64,000 bases of DNA from Calamus simplicifolius (taxonomy: Eukaryota; Streptophyta; Magnoliopsida; Arecales; Arecaceae). The DNA lies in assembly GCA_900491605.1 (NCBI GenBank), contig UESW01004235.1:486701-550700 (forward strand), written 5' to 3'. The position numbers and the translations under genes are program-made. Positions 55,640 to 64,000 of this stretch are shown here, piece after piece. Within the stretch, counting starts at the first letter, position 1. Every line of letters starts with the position of its first letter. The notes under the pieces were generated by a model. The model searched no databases. It worked only from the letters and a program-made list of their open reading frames with translations, and was not told the origin of the DNA.

Positions 55640-56842
55640 CTTCATGGACTAATTTATCCTTCTCTTTGGCAAGATTTAAATTATCAATTTTTAAAGATTT
55701 GTTCTTCTTTTCAGAACCTTAAAATCACTTATTAATTCATTGAAAGCTTCATATAATTCATCAAATGTAAAATCATCATAAAGGGTTTCAGTACTTACCT
55801 CGTCATCGTTCGCCATAAAGCAAATGTTGGCAACTTCCTTTTGTTCCTCCTCGGAAGAGGATTCTTCGCTATCACCCCAGGTTGCAACATAGGCTCTCTT
55901 CTTCTTGTAAACTTTCTTTAATTGAGGACAATCATATCTGAAATGCCCTGGTTTCTTGCACTCATAACAAATCAAGGGCTCTTTCTCTTTTTCTTTCTCC
56001 TTCTCTTTCTCTTTTTCTCCTTCCATTTTTGTTCCAGATTTTTTCTTGTGGAAGGGTCTCCTTCTTTGCATGAATTTCTTAAATTTTCTAGCAAGAGTGC
56101 AGTCTCTTCATCATCATCATCATCACTGCAGCTCTCCTCACTTTCTGCATCTTTAAGAGCAATTGTCTTCTTCTTCTTGACTTCCTCCTCTTGATGTTGT
56201 TTCACGGTTAGCTCATGAGTCATCAAGGATCCAAGTAGCTCTTCCAAAGGTAAAACATTTAGGTCCTTGGCTTTTTGGATAGCAGTCACATTCGCTTCCC
56301 ATGATCTTGGAAGTGACCTAAGAATTTTACGAACCAAATCAGAGTTAGTGTAAGTCTTACCAAGACTTTTCAAATCATTTACAATATCAGTAATCTTGTG
56401 TACATGCATGTGATGGTTTCAGTTTGTTCCATGCTGAATAATTCATATTTATGCACTAAATATTAATCTTTGATTTTTTAACTTGATTTGTACCCTCATG
56501 GGTAACCTCTAATCTATCCCAAATTTCTTTCGCGGAAATACATGTAGAAATTTGATTAAATTCATTTGCATCTAATGAACAATATAAAACATTCATAGCT
56601 TGACATTAAGTTGTGCCAATTTTTTATCATGTTCATCCCATTCTGTTTCCGGCTTAGGAATCACCATGTTATCTACTCTGATGGGTGTGTGGGACCATTA
56701 ACTATGATGCCCCATAAGTCATAGTCAAGTGCTTGAATAAAAATTTTCATCCTAGCTTTCCAATAACCATAATTAGTTCCATTAAACAAAGGAGGTCGAT
56801 TAGTGGACCTTCTAAATAAGATGAACTAGCTTGAGCTGCCAT
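55640..56842 (-). pseudogene. Copia gag (Sirevirus type), frameshifted
   Basis: It starts at ATG 56842 (MAAQASSSYLEG). It continues in several frames through the retrotransposon gag domain, with KEIWDRLEVTHEGTNQVKKS and RKILRSLPRSWEANVTAIQK, then an acidic stretch, then a very basic lysine-rich run and a CCHC knuckle (CYECKKPGHFRYDC, about 55915-55956). The main open parts are 55972-56409 and 55691-56071, which overlap in different frames. Gag forms the particle that packages element RNA; this copy cannot make it in one piece. Confidence 0.82.
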
Positions 56843-56889
56843 TTGGATCTTTAGCTCTTGATCGTTAGACCAAATTCAAATGACCACTT

Positions 56890-56901
56890 GCTCTGATACC
56901 A
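56890..56901 (-). other. Copia primer-binding site (tRNA-Met)
   Basis: On the minus strand TGGTATCAGAGC lies two bases inside the 5' LTR end. It is complementary to initiator tRNA-Met, as in most plant Copia elements. Confidence 0.88.
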
Positions 56902-56903
56902 AT

Positions 56904-58401
56904 TGTTGGCCCAGATGGCAACCCAAGAGGGGAGGTTGAATTGGGTTCTTAAAAAATTTAACCTTTGAAAATGATTGGCTTTGAGATAAATAAAATTAAG
57001 TACAAAGCGAATATTAATCACAAGCAAAGAGATAGAGAGAGAGACAATCAAAGCATGACAAACACAAAGATTTTATAGTGTTCGGTGTTTCCAACACCTA
57101 CGTTCACTCCCAAGATCCACTTAGGTCCACACTATAATCCTCTTGATTACAGTCGAGTTGTTTTACAAGCTCACAACTCAGAACTTGTTATTTTCCTCGG
57201 GATCACAACGAACCCAGTTGGTTTTCCGGGCTCACCAGCACAAAACCCAAACACAAACTAATCTAGCTTGCCCCGAGGTATACTACTCCACTAATTCAAT
57301 CCCCCTGATTGAATTAGCAAAAATAAGTAAGAAAATTGTTTACAATAACAAACAGCTCCTTAAATGAGCAAATATTCAATGTAAATGAACAAGGTTAGAA
57401 AAGCCTGTTTGAAGCAGATTGGATTTGAGCTTTTCTTCTTTTCTTTTTTTCTCTTCTCTTTGGAGATGTTGAATCAGGCCTCAGCTCGGATTCTTTGCAA
57501 ATGTTGCAGATGAGAAGTTGGAAAATCACAGAACAGGGCTTTTGGCTTCTTTTTCTTCTTTTTGGGAAATCCTCCAATTTTTATTTTGAATGCATTGGAT
57601 TTCTCTTTGAGCTTTCTGGAGTAGATGGATTTGAACTTGGACTCTTTTCTCTTTGATTTCAAGCTCAAGACTTCTCGGATTTTTGATTTGTTTTCACTCT
57701 GATTTTTCCCCCTTTTTTTCAAACGAGCATTCTCCCCCTTTTATAGATTTCTCTTAATCCATGTTTTTGGTGAGAAACTAGCCGTTAGAATGTACCTAGA
57801 AAGTTTGTCCATACAAAATATATCCGTTAGAAGTTAGGTAAAAAAAATATTACCGTTTGAGCTGATCTGGCATTTTAAAAATCCGTTCCTGACAGGTTGG
57901 AGTCGGCTCCAACTTTCAGGTGTTGGCTCCAAGTCGGTTATCCAAAAATAGAAAGTAAAGAGTTCGTTGAGGAGTCGGCTCCGAAAAAGTTGAGTGTCGA
58001 CTCGCCACATTCGGGAGTCGGCTCCGAAAGACTGTAAGTGTCGGCTCCAGAGTAGTCAAAAACACGCGTTCTGTTCCTGCATCGGAGTCGGCTTCAGACA
58101 CTGTAAGTGTCGACTTCAAACTTTGGGTGTCGGCTCCGAAACTCTGGGTGTTGGCTCCGGACCGTGCCAAAAATCAGAAAGACATTTGATTGGCCATGGG
58201 TCAGCTCCAGATCTCCTAGGTGTCGACTCTAGGCTCTGAATTTTGAAACTTTCTTTTGGCAATTGATTCAAAACATGTTTCTTTATGTCTTTTGATTGAT
58301 CAAAGATTTTTAAGCCCTGAAACACTTGTTAAATATATTAGTAATAAAATGAATATACTCAAATCTTTTATTAATCATCAAAATCAATAATTGGGTCAAC
58401 A
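56904..58401 (-). repeat. Copia 5' LTR, 1498 bp
   Basis: On the minus strand it starts TGTTGACCCAATTATTG and ends GGCCAACA, the usual TG...CA. The primer-binding site follows two bases later. An array of GTCGGCTCC/GTCGACTCC words occupies 57898-58232 (see the motif finding). The part at 57476-58401 is matched by the truncated 3' LTR at 48755-49667. Confidence 0.87.
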
Positions 58402-59640
58402 TAGCCCCTTCAGTGTTTGTAGCACCTTGTCTTCGAAAGTAGGATCATGATTACTTCGTAGAGGTTGTAGGATGCTTGGATATTGGGAATACAACATATT
58501 TTTGAATTGGGTCTCCTGATGGCTAGGCCTAATTGATATTAGGTTAATGACAAATTGAGGTTTCTAAGAAAAAATTGGGTTATTTCGCTAGCCAGTATTG
58601 TAAATATTTGAATATGGATCATTTTCTGATTTAGGACCATTTGGGTTTGGGCTTGGTGAGCTTGCTTTTGAACAAGCTTAGGAAATTGATATGCGGCTGG
58701 ACAATCACTTATAGAATGGTTCAGACTTAAACAAATTATACAAACCTCATGATTTTGAATAGATGGGGAAGAGACGTTTACTTATAGAATTCGGTCAAGT
58801 TTCTGGGACAATTCATTTACTTTAGTATAGATATATATAGAATGACTTATTTCATATATTCCACCTCTTTTAGATCCTATAGGAGAGTCTCTACAAACAG
58901 TTGACATGTGATGTAATGAATTCTCACTCAATGTCTCAAAGAGTTGCCAAGCTTCATGTTCATTCTTCAACATAAATGTCCCACCACAAGAAGCATTAAC
59001 CATTTGCCGGTGCTTTTCTATTAAACCATCATAAAAGTACTAGACCAGTTGCCATTTGAGTATAGCATGATGTGGACATTTTCTAATCAATTCTTTTAAT
59101 CTCTATTATGTCTCGTAATACATCTCTCCATCTGTCTGAAAAAAACTTGTTATAGCTTTCTAATTTAATTAGTTTTTCCTATAGGAAAGTATTTATTGAG
59201 AAACTCTCTCTAAAGATGGTCTCAGGTTGAAATTGTTATAGTATCTAAAGAATTTAATCAATATTTGGCTTTGTCCTTGAGAGAAAATGAGAACAACTTA
59301 AGTCTAAGAGCATCGTCAGAAAAAATTTTGAATTTTTATGGTAGAACAAATTTCAAGAAACTTATCTAGATGTTTGTAAGGGTTTTCATTTGCAAGTCCA
59401 TAAAATAAAGGTAACATTTGAATCACACTTGACTTGATCTCATATTGAGTGGCCTCCACAGGGAGCACTTGAATACAGGGAGAGTAGGTATATTTGAAGG
59501 AGTGAAATACTCCTTTAACTGGTGTGGTGGATCATTTTCGTTATTAGGGTCCATAATTCTAAGTCTGTTTACTCTAAAGGTTCTCTCTATTTCAGGATCT
59601 AGGAGTATGAGGTTTGGTTGTAACGATCAGCGACCAAACA
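58402..59640 (-). pseudogene. Ty3/gypsy gag remnant (Athila/Tat-like)
   Basis: On the minus strand, broken frames read an N-terminal KSSVIQMLPLFYGLANENP segment (about 59420), a middle part with IRKCPHHAILKWQLV (about 59060), and the open frame 58782-59003 with NASCGGTFMLKNEHEAWQLF and a KRGGIYEI segment. The C-terminal part reads to DKVLQTLKGL right at 58402. This is the gag that belongs with the pol half at 41023-44213: same strand, right order, no overlap in content. It is cut at 58402 by the Copia LTR. Confidence 0.78.
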
Positions 59641-60720
59641 TACACCCTATCGATGTACTCTAAAGCAAATAGCAATTTAGTTTTTTTTAATTAAACTAAT
59701 GTAATAGAAGAGAAAGAAGAAGATTTAAAAGAAGTATCCTAAGAGATTCATAAAACTGAGCAATGAAGAATAATTTAATTAGAATTTAATAATTATTAGC
59801 AATCAAGTTAACAAAGATTAAACTCTCTACCCTACGCTTAACCTAAATTTGGATAGCTCTTAACTTTCAAGACCGCCTTGGAGCCCTCCAAGTAAAAACT
59901 AACAGATCAACTAGCCAGTTAAGGGTAAGGTCAATGGGGGTCCTCCCGTTGCTTACCTTAGGTAAGCGAACGGAACTAATTAAATAACCGCTTTCCTTTC
60001 CTTTTCTAAACACCAGTTAGTCAATCAATTCGACTCGATCCAACTCTTTCGGATGCCTTATCCTATTGAGCTCGAGTTCCTTAGGGGCTGACGTCTCGTT
60101 AATTTTAGAGTTAAAGGCTTGGGTTAATGCAAAGCGAAGGATGTGGTTTGTGGGCCAAGGAAGGATGATCAACTCCTCACTTTATCTTGATTAGGGATTT
60201 GTACCCTTAAAATTAATTATGAAAATGTTATGCAACAAGCAGATGTCAAGTTCTTGAAGTTATCAAATAAAATTATCTATTTTGTTTTATTTATTTATTT
60301 ATTTAGATTTTTATGATTAAGTTTTTCATTTCCTAATAAATTATGAGATGTCAATGGAAAATTTTTTGAGTTTTGCAGAAAATAAATTTATCTAAGTCAA
60401 TCTAAGCATAGAAAATAAATAAAATAATTTTTTTATTTTTTTATTTTATTTTTAAAAAAAATTAATTATTTTTATGGAAAGTGTCTTAGGGTTTTCTTCT
60501 AGATTCTTTAAGTTACATTAATTAAAAGAAAAAGTTGATTAGGTTAAAAGTGGATTTGTGATTAGAAGGAAAATAATTTTTTACGTTAAAAAAAAAAAAT
60601 CTAATAATTAAGGAAACTAAAAATAGAAATAAAATTAATAAAAAATTCATGATAATTTTTTTAATAATTTTTTAATTTTTAATTTTTTAATATTTTTTTA
60701 ATAACTATACTTAAGTCTTT
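59641..60720 (-). other. Ty3/gypsy leader between PBS and gag
   Basis: AT-rich sequence with homopolymer stretches (60410-60720). A TTTA tetramer run lies at about 60285-60303. No coding frame. It fits the long 5' leader of Athila/Tat elements. Confidence 0.5.
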
Positions 60721-60733
60721 GGCAATGGCGCCA
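60721..60733 (-). other. Ty3/gypsy primer-binding site (tRNA-Asp type)
   Basis: On the minus strand TGGCGCCATTGCC closely matches the primer site TGGCGCCGTTGCC common in plant Athila/Tat elements and attributed to tRNA-Asp. It lies a few bases below the probable LTR end (TGATGCG on the plus strand at about 60740). Confidence 0.75.
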
Positions 60734-60739
60734 AAAATT

Positions 60740-61830
60740 TGATGCGTGTCGTAGCACAACAATTTAAACACCTTAATTCCACTAATCGAATAGTGAGAGT
60801 AAGGGGTCGAATCCATATGGACTTTGAGTAGTTATCTTGAAATAAATTTATACAATTAAATATTTAAATAAGCAGATGATTGGTTATAAAAATAATTAAG
60901 ATATGATCTATCTTAATTAGAGTATGCCCGTACCCATCGATCACGGCACATCCCTTTTAGAGAATAGATCAGTCAAAAATTATTTTTGTTGAAAAACATT
61001 CAATAAAAAGTATATATAAATAAATACTTTATTTCATAGTATCCAAAATAGTACATAAAAAATATAATCTACTTCTACTTCTTGAGATTATGGATCTGCT
61101 ATCCGCTTCCTACTCCCTGCATCGCTTCCACTTCCGCTTCTTGAAATAAAAAAATGGTTGATTATGGAGGGTATGGTTGATTAGTGGATGAAGAACGGAT
61201 GGAAAGATTTGGGTTAGAAGAAACAAAAATAGTAGTGGGGCAGAACAAAGAGAAGGACGAGGGGTGAAAGAATTATTGGATGATTCCTCAATTGGCTCCG
61301 ATGGTGTTCTTTTATAAGGAAGGAAAATGCGTCAACTCCGTGTGTAATCCGTCTCGCCTTATCTCCGTAGATCAGATTTGTTCCTTTCAAAGTTTAAATC
61401 GTAGCCTGAAAAATATCGCACGATTTCCTCTTATTTGTGACTGCTTTAAATTTCATGCAATTCTAGGGTAAAATCTTAAAAAATCCAGTTTGAGCTCGTT
61501 TCAAATCCAATTTGAGTACCGTTTATACCGTTGGACTCCTAAAATCAAGCTCTTTGAGTTGACAGATCTTTTCATAAAAATATTACATAAAAGTATCAAA
61601 TTTAAAAAAATAATAATAATTTAATCTATAAATTAATACTTTTATGGCTAGTATTTATATACTTATCAAATACCTAGCTACCAAGACTTTATTAACTTCA
61701 AGAGAAAATATCATCCCAATAGGAAATAAAAAGCCCTTTTTTATATATCTTTTTATAGTTCCTTTATTACACCAACTGTTTTGTTTATTAGAAGAAGTTA
61801 ATGCATTGGGAAACCATTTAATACTCTAGC
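60740..61830 (-). repeat. Probable Ty3/gypsy 5' LTR (outer end not fixed)
   Basis: The LTR end nearest the primer site begins TGATGCGTGTCGTAGCAC on the plus strand. The region is AT-rich and non-coding with a GGGTCGAATCC phrase often seen near such ends. I cannot set the outer boundary because no second copy of this LTR is in the window. Confidence 0.45.
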
Positions 61831-62371
61831 GAAGGTTATTGCTGGTAAGAGGGGTCAATACCTTTAGTTCATATTTTTATGCACGAATATCTTACTCTTT
61901 TAACTAAGGTGTTATACCTTTTGAACTAGAATATCATAATAGTGTTTCGGCCGACACTAGGTGTTATACGGCGAACCTATAGCTCTGGTAGCATAGTTTA
62001 TTAACTAGGATGTCCTAGGTCTCTGATTGCGATATCGTAATATTTTTTTGGCCCGTAATACAATCTCTATAGCTTTCGTAGCATGTTACAACACCCTGGA
62101 AGCCATTATTCAGACCATAAATAATAGGTATTCCTAGTATTAGGGGTTTGAACATAAAACCTTAACGTTTTATGAATGGGTATCAAAGTTTTTAACTAGG
62201 GTGTCATATTTCTTTAACTAGGGTATCGTAGGCTTGTAACTGTAGTATCGTAATACTTTTTTGGCCCATAACATGATCCCTATAACTTCCGTGGCATGTT
62301 AAGACACCTTGAGAGTCATAACTCAGTCCACTAGTGAAGGGTATTGCTAATAGGAGTGGTCAATACCTATA
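61830..62371. repeat. Degenerate local repeats
   Basis: GGTATTGCT(G/A)(G/A)TA(A/G)GAG(G/T)GGTCAATACC-like blocks occur at about 61835 and 62340. A block with GTATCGTAATA, TTTTTTTGGCCC and TAGC/TCCGTGGCATGTTA occurs at about 62030 and 62245, with a decayed copy at about 61925. Phrases such as TTAACTAGGGTGTC recur. It is non-coding and class unknown. Confidence 0.6.
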
Positions 62372-62665
62372 GGTAGTGTTTGATTTCCAAAATGCTATCC
62401 TTGGATAAGTGTATAGGATAGACTTTATCTAGAGGATAGCTGAGGGAATAACCACATGTTTTAAATAACAACTTTGCCATCAAGGGATAGCTCTAGTTAT
62501 TCCTGTATTCCTTAGGGAATAAGTTCAGGGGATAACCTATGTTTAACCATGGGTTATTCCTTCTGGTTAACCTTTTTCAGATTTATCCTTTGTAGTTATA
62601 GCTTTTGGGGATAAGGGGGGTATACAGGGGATATCCCCCCTTATCCCCTATTTCAAACACACCCT
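62372..62665. mobile_element. MITE-like element with GGATAA words and a hairpin
   Basis: The ends, GGTAGTGTTTGATTTC and the reverse complement GGGTGTGTTTGAAATA, are imperfect inverted repeats. Between them are many (A)GGGATA(A) and TTATCC words. A 14-bp perfect inverted repeat GGGGATAAGGGGGG (62607-62620) pairs with 62635-62648 around a 14-nt loop. No coding frame. The Copia LTR begins one base after it. Confidence 0.6.
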
Positions 62666-62666
62666 T

Positions 62667-64000
62667 TGTTGACCCAATTATTGATTTTGATGATTAATAA
62701 AAGACATGAGTATATTCATTTTGTTTCTAATAGATTTAACAAGTGTTTCAGGGATTTAAAATGTTTGATCAATCAAAAGAATAAAGAAACATGTTTTGAA
62801 TCAATGTTTTAAAAGAAATTTTCAAAGTTCAGAGCCTGGAGTCGACACCCAAATAGTCAGGAGCCGACCCCAAGGCGTATCAGAAGGTTTCTGGGATTTT
62901 GGCACGGTCTGGAGTCGACACCCAAGGTTTTGGAGCTGACTCCAACATGAGATACAGAGAAGTGCATTCTGTTTCAGTTTCTGGAGCCGACACCCAGAAT
63001 TCGGGAGCCGACACCTGAGTTTCTGGAGCTGACTCTAATATGAGAACAGAGAGCGTGTTTATGGACTTTTCTGGAGCCCACACTTACAGTTTCTGGAGCC
63101 GACTCCCGAAAGCGACGAGTCGACACTTTCCATTCTCGAAGCCGACTCCCCAACAACTTTTCCTTTATTATTTTTGAACACCTAACTTGGAGCCGACACC
63201 TGAAAAGTTGGAGCCGACTCCAACCTGTTAGGAACGGATTTTTTATCTATCAGAACGTACTTCAACGGTAAGATTTCTTTTCACCTAACCTCTAACGGCT
63301 ATTTTCTTTGTGTGTAGAGGAATCCAAACATCTCCAACAGCTATATTTCCCACCTAACCTTGGATTAAGAAGTCTATAAAAAGGGGATTCGTCCGTTTGA
63401 AAAAGGAAAAACAAAAAAGAGAAATAGTTTGTGAAAAATCCAATAAATCTTGAGAGAGAAATTAAAAGGAAAGACTCGGAGCTTACATCAACCAATCCAA
63501 GAGAGTCCAAAGAGAAATCCAAGGCATTCAAGTTCAAAATCGGAGGATTTTCCAAGTAAAGAAAAAGAAAGCAAAAGCCCTGATTTTCCCAACTTCTCAA
63601 TTGCAATCTTTGTGAAGAATCTGAGCTGAGGTCTGATTCAACATTTCAAAGAGAAGAGGAAAAGAAGAAAAGCTCAAATCAAATTCGCTTCAAACAGGCT
63701 TTTCTTACCCTTGTTTATTTAATTGTATATTTGCTCACTTAAGGAGCTGTCTTATATTATAAACTCTATCTTTCATTGTTGTTGGCTAGTTCAATCAAGG
63801 GATTGAATTAGTGGAGGTGGTATACCTCGATACAAGCTAAGGATAGCTTGTTGTTGGGTTTTGTGCTGGTGAGCCTGGAAAACCAGCTGGGTTTGTTGTA
63901 ATCTTGAAGGAAACAACAAGTTTTGAGTTGTGAGCTTGTAAAACAACTCGGCTGTAATCAAGTAGATTATAGTGTGGACCCAAGTGATACTTGGGAGTGG
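62667..64000 (+). repeat. Second Copia LTR, plus orientation, runs off the window
   Basis: It starts TGTTGACCCAATTATTG like the LTRs at 49667 and 58401 but on the plus strand. It follows the same order: TTTCAGGGATTTAAAATG, the motif array (62838-63220, here mostly GGAGCCGACACC and GGAGTCGACACC), then the ACCTAACCTCTAACGG, GCTTTTCTT and GGATTGAATTAGTGG segments. By comparison with the 1498-bp copy, about 200 bp are missing at the window end. It is clearly more diverged than the other two. Whether it is a solo LTR or starts a full element cannot be told. Confidence 0.85.

Larger units (their letters stand above)
48755..58401 (-). mobile_element. Sirevirus-type Ty1/copia element, nearly complete
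   Basis: Read on the minus strand: 5' LTR 58401-56904, PBS, gag, protease, integrase, reverse transcriptase/RNase H, an extra ORF, polypurine tract and a 3' LTR truncated at 48755. Domain order PR-IN-RT-RH is Copia. Large LTRs, a long internal region with an ORF after pol and the gag/pol wording place it in the Sirevirus (SIRE1/Maximus) lineage. The two LTRs are nearly identical by eye, which suggests a recent insertion. The coding region has several frameshifts. The element sits in the gag of a gypsy element (boundary 58401/58402) and its other end abuts pararetroviral sequence. Confidence 0.88.

Noticed and set aside
1..64000. CRISPR arrays, rRNA genes and intact tRNA genes
   Set aside because: None seen. 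The only tRNA-like sequence (26211-26283) is decayed, and the repeats present are transposon-derived or microsatellites.

Overview
The window is plant nuclear DNA. It holds two spliced genes with exact plant orthologues, a plant-type nested retrotransposon landscape and an endogenous pararetrovirus. Introns of up to 7.3 kb, a Sirevirus-type Copia element and the overall base composition fit a monocot with a mid-sized genome, for example a palm. That lineage is a guess. Nothing bacterial is present: no operons, no CRISPR.

Layout. (1) 1-1964: a GC-rich short-repeat region followed by a 5'-truncated RTE-type LINE. (2) 2232-14868, plus strand: seven exons of a TTC4/Cns1-like TPR co-chaperone. Its first coding exon lies outside the window or was not recognised. 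One intron is a U12-type AT-AC intron. (3) 14869-17946: convergent intergenic space with a small L1 insertion. (4) 17947-38477, minus strand: all 32 coding exons of a UBP12/UBP13 (USP7-type) ubiquitin-specific protease, with MATH domain, Cys/His/Asp catalytic core and USP7-like C-terminal domains. Every exon joins in phase except exon 23, which lacks one base. (5) 38640-41020: AT-rich upstream DNA with a degenerate tandem array and a G-box. (6) 41020-62666: a degraded Ty3/gypsy element (Athila/Tat-like, minus strand) cut into two parts. Between the parts lie a truncated endogenous caulimovirid (44214-48754, plus strand) and a nearly complete Sirevirus-type Copia element (48755-58401, minus strand) with an extra gene after pol. 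(7) 62667-64000: an LTR of the same Copia family in the opposite orientation, running off the window.

The two host genes converge and show no functional link: one is an HSP70/HSP90 co-chaperone, the other a deubiquitinase. Their introns act as a trap for small insertions (tail-only RTE copies with 18-bp target duplications, a 610-bp hAT-type element with an 8-bp duplication, a MITE, a tRNA-Val-like sequence).

The most unusual observations are the AT-AC intron, the 35-38 bp RTE tail insertions, a repeated GTCGRCTCC-type motif array present in the Copia LTRs and again between its pol and its extra ORF, and the nested junctions between the gypsy, Copia and pararetroviral sequences.
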